Shown here one piece after another: positions 23,785 through 36,463 of a stretch of DNA of 64,000 bases. Origin of the DNA: Adiantum capillus-veneris (Eukaryota > Streptophyta > Polypodiopsida > Polypodiales > Pteridaceae). The notes under the pieces are model-generated. The model did no database searches and was not told where the DNA came from. It saw only the letters and a program-made list of their open reading frames with translations. Made by a program: the position numbers and the translations under genes. How positions within the stretch are numbered: position 1 is the first letter of the stretch; each line of letters opens with the position of its first letter. The stretch lies in contig CM043959.1 of assembly GCA_014529385.2 (NCBI GenBank), positions 89,973,529 to 90,037,528 of the forward strand, written 5' to 3'.

Positions 23785-25110
23785 AAGGTCCACCACTTGT
23801 TCAAGCTAGATCTAAGAAAGTATATATACTGAGTCTTCAAACTAGTAAACCAAGGGAAGAGAGAAGCAGGGTCCATCACTTGTCCAAGCTCATCTCTAGA
23901 CAACATAGAGAGATGTTATGTCTACTAATTGTCCAATATAGTCATGGAGAAATGATAGAAGGTTGATCCACTTGTCCAACCTATCATCTCTAGTAAAATG
24001 GGAGGTTTGGCCTTAAGATTCACCATGTAACCAACATATACTTCATTGTATTATGAAGAGTAGAAAAGAAAAGCTCCACCACTTGTCTAAGGTAGTTCCA
24101 AAATCAACATGTAGAGAAGAAAGCTTCACCATTTGTCCAAGATAGGTTCCATTAAAACATGGATAGAAACAAGGCTCCACAACTCGTCCAACCTTTATAG
24201 CTGCGAAGGGTACCGGTTGTCTAAACTAGGCATGGGAAAATAATAGAAGGTCCACCACTTATCCAATATATTATCTCTAATAGCATGGGAGGTTTGGTCT
24301 CAAGATTTAGGAATTGGCTGACCTGTATTTCATTGTATTATGATGAATTTGGTTTTAAAGTCGACTACTTATCCAAGCTATAAGTTTATATCTTGAATGG
24401 TATTCCTTCCCATCACTTAGAAAACCAATGATATGTTGTACATGGGGGGGGTTTGTTACAAGGTCCACCACTTGTCCAATCTAGTTTCAGTGAAACATGG
24501 ATGAAGACAAGCTCCACCATTTGTTAAAGCTAGACTCCATTGAAATCTAGAAAATCCATTCTATGTTGTACATGGGGTTTTTGTTTTAAGGTCCAACACT
24601 TGTCCAAGCTAAGATCCATTGAAACATGGAGTAGAGAAACACTCCACCACTTGTCCAAGCTAGGAAACATTGATAGTAGTTGGTTTATTTTGAAGATCCA
24701 CCACGTGTCCAAGCTAACTCTATTGAAACATAGAGAGAAGCAAAGGTCCACCAACTGTTCAAGCTAGGCTCCATTGAAACATGGACAGAAGCAAGCTCCA
24801 CCATTTCTCCAAGATAGACTCCATTGAAACATGGAGAGAATCAAAGGTCCACCATTTCTCCAAGCCAAGATCTAGTTGTCCAACCTATAAGGTTATATCT
24901 TCAATGGTAATCTTTCTAATCACTTGGAATACCCATGATATGTTTTACATGGGGGTTTTGTTCCAAGATCACCACTTGTCCAAGCTAACTCTATTGAAAC
25001 ATAGAGAGAAGCAAAGGTCCACCACTTGTCCAAGCTAGTCTCCATTGAAACAAGGAGAGAAGCAAGCTCCATCATTTCTCCAAGATAGGCTAGCATGGAT
25101 AAGTGCACCT
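23785..25110 (-). repeat. Satellite array C, inverted orientation
   Basis: The same family and orientation as array B (GGTCCACCACTTGTTCAAGC at 23,788, ending near 25,100 in CTCCATCATTTCTCCAAGATAGGC). It includes the TACATGGGG and CCCATGATATGTTTTACATGG markers. A single copy in the opposite orientation (TTGGACAAGTGGTGGACC) follows at 25,316. Confidence 0.92.
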
Positions 25111-25616
25111 TGAAACCAACCTTCCTATGAGGCAATAGAGCATATGCTACATATTTTATGTATGCCCCATGCCTCAAATTAATAAGTTATAGATTAGAAG
25201 TGGACCTTGCTTAAATGTCACATGCAATAAATTAAGGAAAAATAACCAAGTGGATTGTATTCCTCAATGGATCCTTGCTTTCACAAGTTATGAACCTTGA
25301 GTCACTTTTACATTAACTTGGACAAGTGGTGGACCTAGAAACCAAGCTCTCCATGTTGAGATAAGTTGTAGGTAGGACAGTAGAACATAGACAACGATAA
25401 TGGATGCAATATACTCCTCTCTTAATAATCCAATTGATTGAAACCATGATATTTTAGTTGTTTTCATTGTGTATTGTATGTGCATAAAGTGGAATGAGAC
25501 CTTAAGAAAACTCAAATTTTTGACAAAATCTCTATATTTTATACATGATATATTGAAAGTTGTCCAACCTGGGAATTGGGATTTTCCCACTTTACCTAAT
25601 ATGGTCTTCAATCATC
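25111..25616. other. Unassigned spacer
   Basis: AT-rich, no recognised gene. It contains one direct satellite core at 25,316-25,334. It lies between the satellite domain and the retrotransposon cluster. Confidence 0.5.
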
Positions 25617-26110
25617 CTACTTCTGCAGAGTATTTAAGTAGCGACCTATCAAGAGCCATTCATCCTCATATGGTTCCTCTGAAAAGGACTCAAGTGAAGA
25701 CACAAAACGTGCATGACTCCTCTTTGCATGATCAATAAAGTGAAACTTTGTGCCTACATCGTCTCCCTCAATAATCATGTCCTGTTCATCTTCAAACCTT
25801 GCCCTAGATAGCATATTTGCCATTGGATTGTCTTTCCCTGCAATATGCTTGAACTCAAGATTCAAGGACTTTATGTATGCTATCTATCGCAACATTGCAA
25901 TATCAGGAGTTGAACAGTTTGTGATCATTCCAAGAAGAGGCAAACAATCAGTTTCCACAACCATTGATGCCCATATAAAGTACTCCTTGAATTCCCTGAC
26001 CTATAGAGAGGCCTTGTGTTGTGTGTTGGGTGTGTTCCCCCATTCCCCTCTCCAACATCTAGTCACAAGGGATGATGCCCATTCCAAAAGTGAAACATCC
26101 ATGGCCACAA
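25617..26110 (-). pseudogene. Ty3/gypsy RNase H fragment
   Basis: On the minus strand, the segment from about 26,110 down reads into VETDCLPLLGMI and then LEFKHIAGKDNPMANMLSRA, the RNase H C-terminal HIxGKxNxxADxLSR signature of Ty3/gypsy pol (normally ADxLSR, here ANMLSR). The 3' part is open to 25,617; the 5' part is broken by stops. No LTR is attached. It is a fragment of a degraded element, placed head-to-head with the + strand relic that starts at 26.47 kb. Confidence 0.75.
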
Positions 26111-26473
26111 GATAATCATGAATTGCAGTGATGGTAGTGTGACTTTTAAGTATGTGTCTATCATAGAGATCAATATGGATAGTGAGTTTTATCTTGGAGA
26201 TATACAGTCTTTGTACGATGATGCATGAATAAAAGTATCGGCAGAGAGAAAACGTGAAACATTGAAGACTCTTCCATCATTTATGGAAGAGCATAATTTA
26301 CAATATTGGATGTCAAGGTTGTGCCCTCTCAATGGAAGTCAATTCCAAAGATGATAAACACCAAAAGCCTCCACGAACTAATGTCAACTCCTATATAGTG
26401 TACAATAACTCTATTAGAGATTTTGTAGACTAGACCGCATTTAAGGGGTGAAGTGGGAGAAAAATTGTAGAAT

Positions 26474-28350
26474 ATGGGGTTGAATATCCCTCATGAAAAC
26501 ATACCCTTTTATGAAAGCATGGGTATAACTCTACAAGAGAAACAAAAGGTGAAACTAGAGCCTATAAACAAGGTGGGGGATTACTGCAAAGGAGAAAAAG
26601 GAGACACCACCTTGCCACTAGAACATAAAGGAGTAAACACTATTTCTATATTAAATAACGATACAGGGGTGTCCATTGCTACAAAAGGAATATGGGAGAA
26701 ATGGGAGAGACCAGCTCTCAAAGATACACAAATGAAAATACAACTCATAGATGGTACATGGAAAGGCCTGTGGGTATGCGATAGCAGACCATAGTATCCT
26801 CATGTGTGAAATTGAGTATGAGCATACCTTTGCCATAGTGGATTTGAAAATAGCAACAACTTTGACATCATTTTGGGGTGACCATTCATGCATTAACTCA
26901 AGATGGTGCAGGATTTGGCCTATGACCATAGTTTACTTGTGGCATAAGAATGTTACAACAAGAGTTCCTCTCAAGGACCATAGTTATAGTTGTGATAGTC
27001 AGGAATTTGACTCAACTACAATCAATGAAAAGCAAATACTTTCATGATTTCACAACAAAGTGTGTGCTTGGATGTGTGGAGCATTCGAATGTGAGAGCTT
27101 GATTAAGTAAGATTCCATCCTTGAGAGGTTATCTAAGAATAAAGACGACTTTTAAAAACCATTTCCAAAGGAATCATTTGAACCTTTTGTCTTGGACTAC
27201 ATATTGGCTACTCTAGATGTATGTGTGAACAAAACAACCCTGACAACATTCTATGATGAACAGGGCTTTGACATAGCACCCTTAAAAATGGTAAGTGTTA
27301 TCTTGGTATCATGGTAAAAAATTGAGGACCTCAAAATGCAGGAAATGGTTGAGTGCAAATGTGTAATTGATGAGTTTTCCATCAGAATCTTAGCAACAAA
27401 AGTAACATAGAATTCCAAGATTCATGTGTCGATTCACTAGAGATTGATGTCGAGGATGAGCGATTCAGTAGCTTGGAAAAAAAGTTGAAACCAAACCAGA
27501 AAGAGGTGATCTTCTCTGATTTCCCGAATGAGAAGTCTAGAAGACAAGTATCAAGGAAAAAAAGTGAGGAGACAAAAGCATACGCAAGGAAAACCTTTGT
27601 CTCTTTTAAAGAGTAAAACACAGTATTTTGTGCTATTTCAGTATTTCTTATCTATTCAATATTGAGATGTTATTGAGGTGAAGTGAACATCTCATCCCTT
27701 TGATCGTCATTGATTCACTCCAAATTGAAAGGCAGCCATCAATCATTGAGCAGACATGCAACTAGTGCTTATAGTTGGAAGGCTATACAAGCAAGGGAAT
27801 GACAGACTATTGAGGCTATGTATAGAGTCCACATAAAGGAATGTATATTTGATCCAATCTCATACTCAAAATATAGGATTTCACAATAAGAAAGCACTTC
27901 TGAAGATAAAACTGCAAAATAAATCCTTGTTGGAAGATCTTGGTGGCCAACCTTGTTCATGGATGCAAAAGCATATGTGATGAATGTCAATGTACCAAAG
28001 CACCTATACAATGAGATAAAATGTTGTTACAACCTATGAATATGTGGGCAAGGGATTTTACCTAATGGGGCATTGAATTTATTGGATCGATTACACCTCC
28101 CTTGTATAGAATTCATGCTCAATATATCATTGTGACCACTGACTATCTAACTAAGTGGGTTGAAGCCAAAGCAACATAAAGAAAGAACGGAAAAATAGCA
28201 ACACAATTCTTATATGAGAATGATTTTACAAGATATAGGCTATCGATCGAAATAGTGAAATGATTGGAAGAGTTTATGATATTTCATAGCAAACTAGCAC
28301 CATACCACTCTCAAGCAGAGAGCACAAACAAGATTCTATGCATCGTACTT
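26474..28350 (+). pseudogene. LTR retrotransposon relic: protease to integrase
   Basis: The first part (26,474-26,794) resembles the protease region of the 48-52 kb element: KVGDYCKGEKGDTTLPLEHK, then a DTGVSIATKGIWEKW retropepsin-type active-site segment. Downstream, out of frame, are relics of the following conserved block. At 28,060-28,340 an integrase core can be read through stops (GIEFIGSI, YIIVTTDYLTKWVEAKA, APYHSQAESTNK), matching the Ty3/gypsy DFxGP and YHPQxNGQxE motifs. Reverse transcriptase is not recognisable between them. The relic ends abruptly near 28,350, where a minus-strand gag relic begins. Confidence 0.7.
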
Positions 28351-28403
28351 GTAACTCATGTTTAGCAATGCCAAGAACTTCACCCAAGGTAAACTCAACT
28401 TTG

Positions 28404-29808
28404 CTATTCAAACTCCTTTTTGGCTCTTGTAACCCTCTTTGAAGTTGAAGGACCTACATCTCCATTCTCACGTCTACGCTTCTCTTCCACAATCGCTTCA
28501 TTGTTATAGCATTTTGCAAGATAGGCATGCACTGATAAATAGTCCACAGGGTCATCCCAACTTGTTGTATGGCGTATGCAATCACCAGCTTCATGTAACA
28601 CCTATTTAGTTACTTTCCCTTTCTCGGCTGAGGATACTACATAGCTATCAACCTCCTCAAAAGCATCTAAAGTAGACTTTAACACTTTCTTTGGAATGAG
28701 CTCTATCTTTGCCCCATAGGTAGCAACCTCCACTGCAGAAATAGAATGACTGGTCTCCATATCCTCCACTAACTTCCGCATACCTCCTTTTCCAAGGTTA
28801 GTTCCTAATGGCATACATGTCTCCTACAGATGGATCTTGCCATCCTTAAAAAACACAATATGTCTTTTTAAGGCATCATTGAGCTATCACAATCCCTTCT
28901 ATCATGGTCTATGCCATCACACCATATGCATCTGTGCAAAAATCATTCTTTGCTTTGGGATTTTTGTCCTGCAGGTTGTCCTTTCTCTTCAAGCCTTGTT
29001 AGTTTTAACTTCATTTCTCGTATGCCCTTAACAAGTTCATCAAGCATTGAATTATCACCTTTTGGACTCACAACATTAGGCTTTGGTGGAATATCTAACG
29101 TGCTAGGAGGAGAGGTAGTACCATTCACAACCATCTTGTCCCTACAACGTTGCCTCTTAGCAAGCAATGAGACTGCGTCCTCAACCTCTTTCCACTCAGC
29201 CTTTAGACCATGTTCTGTATTCTTATCTTCAAGGAGTAACTATAGCTTTTCTTGGATATCACAACCTGTAGCTTGAAGGAACAATTCAGTCTTTTCACTA
29301 TCTAAAGTGGCTCGCTATGTTGCTGACAGCTGAGCATAGCGCCGCTCAAACTCTCTTAACAGTTTGGTGATGAAAAGTGCTTCTTTTGGCTTTGCAACCC
29401 ATTCCAAGGTCCTTTTGTAACCCTTTCAGAGTATTCCATGAAGTATTCCTCCTTTAGGGCTAATATGAATTTCTCCCAACCTTGTCCATGGTCCTCCCTG
29501 GTTCCCCTTACATGGTCTCTAATCTCGGGGACCACAACAAGCTCAAAACTAGGAATCATGTCTACCTCTGGAACCCATTGTAGCTCCATCTCCTTTACAT
29601 AACCACAAAGAAATTTTGTGAAATCTTTCCCTTCAAATTGGTCCATTGTTTTTACAATAGCTTGAAGGGATTTGGTTGCTGACCTCCCTTCTTTCTGGAG
29701 CTTGTTGTTGTTGCATAAACATGCCGAATGCTTTAACATTTGCATTGTGCCTTGATCAAAACACATGCCTTGTTGCTCTTGCTGATACATATATTTGACT
29801 ATTTGCAA
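28404..29808 (-). pseudogene. LTR retrotransposon gag with CCHC knuckle
   Basis: The minus-strand frame from 29,808 reads a plant retrotransposon-type capsid region (KTMDQFEGKDFTKFLCGYVK, VVVPEIRDHVRG, EEYFMEYSERVTKGPW). After stops and shifts it resumes at 29,167 (LLAKRQRCRDKMVVNG) and reaches a zinc knuckle at about 28,935-28,900 with CxxCxxxxHxxxxC spacing (CIWCDGIDHDRRDC). Two further open segments to 28,404 (protease-proximal) have no clear motif. The primer-binding site and LTR lie directly upstream, so this is the 5' part of one element whose pol and 3' LTR are missing, probably lost where it meets the relic at 28.35 kb. Confidence 0.8.
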
Positions 29809-29849
29809 TTAAGCCTTTGAAAAAAAAAAATTGAACCCCTATCCTAGCT

Positions 29850-29869
29850 GCTTCACGTTGGGTTCACCA
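29850..29869 (-). other. Primer-binding site of the minus-strand gag element
   Basis: On the minus strand TGGTGAACCCAACGTGAAGC starts at 29,869, four bases (TTTC) after the CA end of the proposed LTR. Starting with TGG, it is complementary to a tRNA 3' end with CCA. I do not assign the tRNA. The gag frame starts about 40 bp downstream. Confidence 0.6.
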
Positions 29870-29873
29870 GAAA

Positions 29874-30800
29874 TGTCGAAAAGTGTGCGGTCTAGCTGGG
29901 AAGGTGCAAAACCTCTTGTTGTGAGACCTCATGATGAAAGTTAGAAACATTTTGTGCAAAGCGTTTGTGGAGAATCACCAAACCTCTTTCTAAGGGTCAC
30001 TAAAAATCTAAGAGTGTTCGTGACAGCAAAGTCAGAAACCCTCTTTCCTATCGTGCTTGGAAATTGCTTATTTTCGTAGTTGGGATTATGATGAAAGGAT
30101 CACCGAATCACATTAAATTTCACTTAAAGTACCATTTAAAAACACTAAAATTTCATCCATGAAACCTTAATTCTCATAGAATCACAAAACTCAATCAAAA
30201 ACCAAACCTCTTTCATGGTATCATGTAGCCTCGGCCCCAATTACATAGTCGTAACATCAAATAGGTGAAAGGAATACACGAGCTTCCACCTTCATGGAGA
30301 CAATTTTCTGAACTTTTAGAAATTTAAGAGATTCTAAAGTGAATCCCACACACCGTTTGATAAGGGGAAACCCTAATTCACTCCCTCACTAGCTCATATA
30401 CAAGATTACGAAGAGGTGGGACTGCCCTACACATAGATTAAGCAACCATGGAAGCAATTACACAATAGAGAAAAATTACTGGTTTCTTCTGTAAAAAGAA
30501 GCCCTCTCTCTCTTACCCACGGAAATATGAGCTGATGTGTCAATTCTTGGGCCATTTTGCCACTTTGGACGAAAACTAGGTCATTTTTTCAACTCATTTT
30601 TTACCCAAAAGATACCATTTTTGATGCGGAAAATCCCAAACAGAGTCAAGAAAATCCCTAAATTTATGGGATCACTCACAAAAGCATAAAAATCATAGAG
30701 AAGCATCATTTTTCATCAATATATCATTTTGGGTCACTTTCCATGTAATTCTGCAATGGTGCCTGTTAGCTGCTATTTTGGGCAGTTTCTACCCGTATCA
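29874..30800 (-). mobile_element. Proposed 5' LTR (about 927 bp)
   Basis: On the minus strand the segment starts TGATACGGGTAG (from 30,800) and ends TTTTCGACA (29,874), with TG..CA termini, immediately upstream of a primer-binding site and gag. The TG start is inferred from sequence only. No second copy is in the window, so the boundary cannot be confirmed by pairing. Confidence 0.5.
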
Positions 30801-31946
30801 CTCTTTATAGGTGAGATGAGTGTGCCACCATGAAACACTTGGACTATATACATTGCCAAAGAAAATTAAGCATCGTATCAAGTGTAAAAGCGCGCAAATG
30901 TGTCACATCCAAGGCCACAACTCCCCGAATAGATATGTACATGATAACGACCGTGCAGTAGCCGCTTCAACATACATCACAATATGTATGTGATTGCTTT
31001 TATTTGCATACATCAAAAAGTGTCAAGAGTGAGGGGAATTTTTTTATTTCACACTATGTACATGCCATGGCACGACAGTGTCAAGGCATGGTGTCCTAGA
31101 GAAGCTCTCTTGTCCTAGGATTTTCTTGTAATGCTATGAAAACAAAGTGTACTCCAGTTGGGCAAGGTTGACAAGCTGTTAAGTATTTTGAATAGATGTG
31201 CCATGAGGACATTCTTGTAATTGAGATGGACTATGAGGACATTCTTGTAATTGAGATGGACTATGCTTGTATCCTTACACCCTATGTTGGGATTGGGCCC
31301 ATGGAATGAGGAAGCATGTCCATGACGAGACTTCTAGGCAAGGTTATTTTGATGCGCTTTGATGTCAAGGGTAGGCATCCGAGAGAATCTTCCTTCTTGA
31401 AGGGTTTGTCTTGTATGATGCTTTAATAACAAAACCTCATTCTTGAAGAGTTGTCTCTTATGATTTCTTTTATTAAAAAGTATACTTGTATTGGGCCAAG
31501 CCAACAAGGTCTTGACTATTTTAAACAGATGCACCATGAGAACATCCTTGTAATTCAGACAATGTATGCTTGTATTCTTAGAGCCAATGTTGGAACTGTG
31601 ATTATCAAATGGGGGAGGGAAATCATGATATATCCATGATGAGATTTTGAGGCAAGGTTATTTGTGTTGTTGTGGTGGTGTGCTCAACAAGACAGTTAAT
31701 CCATAATCGTATTTTAATATAAATTTTTCTCATGATATGGTCGGTGGTGGATATGTATGTTGAATGTGGTAATCAAAATTATTTACAAATGGTGCTTTTT
31801 TTTAAAGCTACATTTCAGTCTAATAAGCTTACATTCCCTCAAGCATAGACATGCATGCAGGTTTCATATAAGTTTTTGGTAATTGAAGGAATGTACAATC
31901 AAGTGTAGACTTTTCTCATGCCACAATGAAATTTTAAGATATTATT
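30801..31946. repeat. Spacer with a diverged direct duplication
   Basis: No gene is seen. About 31,140-31,440 (GCAAGGTTGACAAG, GATGTGCCATGAGGACATTC, CAAGGTTATTTTGATG) recurs diverged at about 31,490-31,680 (CCAAGCCAACAAGG, GATGCACCATGAGAACATCC, CAAGGTTATTTGTG). Inside the first copy, a 32-bp segment (GAGGACATTCTTGTAATTGA on) is tandemly repeated at 31,206-31,264. Confidence 0.6.
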
Positions 31947-32234
31947 GGGTGAAAGCATGTTAACCTGTCATGCTTTTTCATGTCTCGGAAAATGCTAACT
32001 AGCACAATTTTGACATATGCTAACTAGTACAATAACTTGAGCTACATCTCCAAGATCTATGACATATGATATATCAATAGAAAGCACTTGAAACAAGGAA
32101 TCCAAATGTACAACCTCTCACAAATTTTGATATTATTTGTAAAACATTTACCGGACGCACAACTTTTTGAAGATGTGCTAACTTGAAACTGCTAACTAGC
32201 ACAAAAAGCGCGACAGGTTAACATGCTTTCACCC
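31947..32234. mobile_element. 288-bp TIR element (MITE), copy 1
   Basis: Bounded by 23-bp perfect terminal inverted repeats starting GGGTGAAAGCATGTTAACC, flanked by TATT at 31,943-31,946 and 32,235-32,238, a 4-bp target-site duplication. The interior is non-coding and has further short inverted similarity (TGCTAACTAGCACAA near both ends). A second copy of the same length lies reversed at 39,334-39,621. Confidence 0.88.
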
Positions 32235-32238
32235 TATT

Positions 32239-34626
32239 AGTGTATTTTGCGTGTTAAAAAGCTCAAAATAAAGTTTCAATTGGAAAATATTGAAAATAAA
32301 AGCTCGCAAATATAAAATCCCCGAATAGGAACATCATTAGATACAAGGGTAGTGGCAAATACCAACGTTGACGACGTTGGTGTATCCAAAGTTGGTTGGT
32401 GCTAGGAAGTGGACTATGTAGTGCTTTGGGTGCATACATGTACATGGAAGAGGGCTAAAGCACGTATGGAAGACCTGGGCAGGCATGTGATTTTTGTTAT
32501 GTATGCGTAACGTGGATTTCTAGGCCATGAGGGTTCCAAAATGGGTCAAATAGGTTGGCAAGATGCATTCTTCGAATTAATGGAGAGGTGCATTGAGATA
32601 TGGTGTTCAAAGTGTTCTATGACCTAATCTAGAAGACTCCTCAAACGGAGATAAGGTGTGGATGTTATGGCTATTTAAAGTTGGAACGCTTGACAGATCC
32701 CAAATGGATAGGGCAAGTGGAAATAGGTGGCGAGAGTTGATGTTAGCACATAGGATCAAAGTGCTCAAGCTGTGGAGCATGGCGATCTTTTTGGATCATC
32801 AATTGGAGCTCTAGATGGGCAAGTTATGGTCTATTGAATATTTGTTGGGGCTAGTTATGTGCCAACTTTACTGCATTGGTAGGCATGCCATTTTGAGTAT
32901 TGTTTTTCCTCATCAAGATTTGAGGAGATAGTGTGCACTTTGTGAATTTGATAAGATTCAATGGATCATCAATCGAAGTTACGAGCACCAAGATACAACG
33001 AGTAGAGACTGGGAGCCGGTACCAGGGAAGAGGGTGCATATGACTTTTTGTAGAGTTCAGGCATTATTTCTTGGGCAACAGTGGAGTCACAATCCACTCA
33101 GACTTTTGGGAATTGAACATTGGTGACTCCCAAATTAGCTGTAAAGTCTCAAACTCTCTAATATGGTGTTTGTGGGCCAGTGGTGCAGTAAGTGATGACA
33201 GGGAAAGTTCCTCATAGGCCAATCATGGACCCTATAAGGGCCCCCAAATCTTTTGGAAGGCAAAGGAACCCCCCCTCCCTCGACTAAGCAAGATGAGTTT
33301 TGAAGTACAAGAGAGAGAGGGTGAATGTGGAGTCAAGGTTGGTCAAAGACAAGACAATCAAAGGATGAATATCCCAAGGGGTAAAATTCAAAGAGCAGTT
33401 TAAGTGGTTGAGACAGAGAGAAAGAAAGTGAAGCTGCCAAAGTTCGATGGAGCACTAGTGACATTGCTAGTGCACCCCCCTCCCCCCAAGTTCAAGCCAA
33501 GGGAAAGACGGTAGAAAATTGAGTTGACGGAAAAATTCCAAATTGAGATGCTAGATGCACCAATCAGAGGGCCCATTCCAAAGATGAGTGGAGTAACCCT
33601 ATAGAAGACCTTTTTTAATGATTTTAAATGCATTTTGACCAATACTTTTTGGGTAGCTGGCTATAGAGAGCCAAGGGAGTAAGAGCGTATTTTGTGTGGG
33701 GCTTCTCTGTGTAGACATGTTCTCCTGTAGAGCCAAAGAAGTGTAAGTTTAAGTGTATGTTTTTCTCGATGACCAAGTGGGTGGGTCGTTCATTGTAAGT
33801 GAGTTTTTATATGGTGTTTTTGAAGCATGATGGAGCATCAATAGCCATTTTTCAATTGTGATTTCCTATTCCCTTCTCTATTTCTTCTACTTTTGTGTCG
33901 TGTGGGGCTTTAATAATCATGTGGCCACATGAAAGTTTTGTGATGACTATGTGCTATTATCATATTCACATAATTACACTTTATGTGATCACATTTAAGC
34001 CGATGAATGGTGACTTGATAACCCACCAAAATCCTATCGAGCTATTGCCTTTTTGTGGCAAGCGCGTTGAGATATGGCAAAAACCTCCAACGATCCTTTC
34101 ATGGTATGAAAAATCCCAAGAGAACTACCGGTTTGGGTGGTTTTGGCAAGTTAATAGTAAGGTCATGCGAGCACTTAATGTGATCACGTGTTCAACAAAA
34201 GTGATTGTCTCAATATTATTAACATGTTCATGTTGTTAGCTTGCAAACGAGAAGGAAAATGAATTTCCCTATAGCCTTGCACAAGCTACACCATTGGAAC
34301 AAAGAACTATTGCACGACCAAAAACGCCCGTGGTAAACACCTATAGAGATTTATAATAAAACCTCTTAGCATGGAACACACTCAAGATCAAGAGAAACAA
34401 AGGACATCATGACAAATCTCGTCTCATGAACATGTCCATAGAGTATCCATAGGCAAAAAACAAAGAAGAAATGAAGAAGTTATGGCCACTCGAACATGGA
34501 GGTGTCCTTTTCCTTGCTAAAAAATGAGCTCTCTGGAAGTTTTTGCACATTTGCTGAGGATTGCAGCTATTAAAAAGGGAGATTTTTTGGCTTTTATCCC
34601 AAGGGATTTTCTCTCTCCTCATAGCG
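32239..34626 (+). other. Unassigned stretch with a possible LTR end and PBS
   Basis: No gene is recognised. At 33,118-33,131 the sequence GAACA, one T, then TGGTGACTCCC resembles an LTR CA end followed by a primer-binding site, the same layout as at 45,465. A purine-rich leader and a short lysine-rich segment (RERKKVKLPKFDG, about 33,413) follow and might be a gag remnant. The matching LTR start could not be placed. Confidence 0.3.
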
Positions 34627-35925
34627 GACATGGTTCTCTCCTTAGGCACCTTATAATTGGTCCAATTTTGGTCTTTTTTGGGTGAAAAATGAGCTGTCGG
34701 TGACCATTTGACCAAGGAATGGGGTGGGAGCAAGTGGCCAAGCGCCTATCCAGGCAGTGGAAACTAAAAAATAGTGCCATCTCCTTCCCCATGAGCCCAC
34801 AAGCCCCAATAGCCAAGCCTTGAAAGAGTTCCTCTCACCTTTGATACACCATAATGGGCACCCAAAGTGCCCTATATACCCCTCACTTTACCTTTTCCTC
34901 TGAATCTCATGTGGGATTACTCCCATGCCACATGGAAAATCTTCCCAAGCTTCCCAACTTCCCCAAAAATTCCCAGCTTCTCGGAAAGCATGAGAGGACT
35001 TCTCAGACAATTTTCCCCGAAGCATAACCTTGTTGCTCCGATCACCGAATGACGCGCCGCAACACATAGCTCGAAGCCCATTACCTCGACTATCTCTAAA
35101 ATGTAAAACTTCAACATTTCTACTATTAGACCCCCAAGTTGGCCCAATTGCCCTTGTTGCATGCACCCGCAATCACCTTTTAAGTTGAGACCGCCCGTTT
35201 CAAATGCTCATAACTCATGATGTACAAGTCCAATTCACAAGCTATAAAGCATGGTTGAAAATAATTAGCCGACATGTGGTTCTCTCCTTAGGCACCTTTT
35301 AATTGGTCCCATAATGGTCTTTTTTGGGTGAAAAATGAGATGTCGGTGACCATTTGACCAAGGAATGGGGTGGGAGCATGTGTCCGAGGACCAACAAAGT
35401 GGCCAAGTGCCTATCCAGGCAGTGGGAACTAAAAAATAGTGCCATCTCCTTCCCCATGAGCCCACAAGCCCCAATAGCCAAGCCTTGAGAGAGCTCCTCT
35501 CACCTTTGATACACCATAATGGGCACCCAAAGTGCCTTGTATACCCCTCACTTTCCCTTTTTCTCTTCTCATGTGGGATTACTCCCATGCCACATGGAAA
35601 ATCTTCCCAAGCTTCCCAACTTCCCCAAAAATTCCAAGCTTCTCCCAAAGCATGAGAGGACTTCTCAGACAATTTTCCCCGAGGCATACCTTGTTGCTCC
35701 GATCATCGAATGACGCGCCGCAACACACAACTTGAAGCCCATTACCTCGGCTATCTCTAGAATGTAAAACTTTAGCATTTCTAATATTAGACCCCCAAGT
35801 TGGCCCAATTTCCCTTGTCGCATGCACCCTCAATCACCTTTTTAAGTTGAGACCTCCCGTTTCAAATGCTCATAACTCATGATGTACAAGTCCAATTCAC
35901 AAGCTATAAAGCATGGTTGAAAATA
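34627..35925. repeat. 0.65-kb tandem duplication
   Basis: Unit 1 is about 34,627-35,272 and unit 2 about 35,273-35,925. Both begin with TGGTTCTCTCCTTAGGCACC and end with GCTATAAAGCATGGTTGAAAAT. The offset is 646 bp at the start and 666 bp after a 20-bp insertion (GTCCGAGGACCAACAAAG region) in unit 2. Frames open in one unit are shifted or broken in the other, so it is not coding. It may be derived from LTR or untranslated transposon sequence. Confidence 0.8.
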
Positions 35926-36463
35926 CTTATTAAAAACCATGTTTTGGAGTCTTGAAAAACCCAAAACGCCAGCATTCAATCTTGGAAAAATCACACCTTT
36001 GTACATGGATTTTTACAAGGACACTTCCAAAACTTGCAAGGCTATATATGTACACATATATACATGAGGCTAGTGGGCAAGCTTTTTGGAATGACTTAGT
36101 GACTTTAGGCTTATCCAAAAAATACCTGACATAGCTTTCCAGCCCCCCCTTCCATGCTTGATCATTCATGACAAGCAGAGGTTCCTAGGGTGAAGAATTA
36201 TTGCATCTCATCCCCGGAAACCTCACTTACATTCTCAAATGTTTCCACATTGTCTTCCTCAATTGATAGCATCTCATCTGTCACAATTTTCATCAAACAT
36301 GCCAAGTATTTCTTCAATCTATAACCATTAACATGATATTTATGTTGTGCACCATACAAATCATCCAACTGATATGTGCCATCATCAAACTTCTTGACAA
36401 CAGTAAAAGGACCTTCCCATTTAATTTGAAACTTTTTCTAAAAGGTATTGTTCAGCTTACTAT

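Noticed and set aside
34407-35833. Overlapping small frames in the tandem duplication
   Set aside because: Frames differ between the two units and shift at indels; no domain is recognised.
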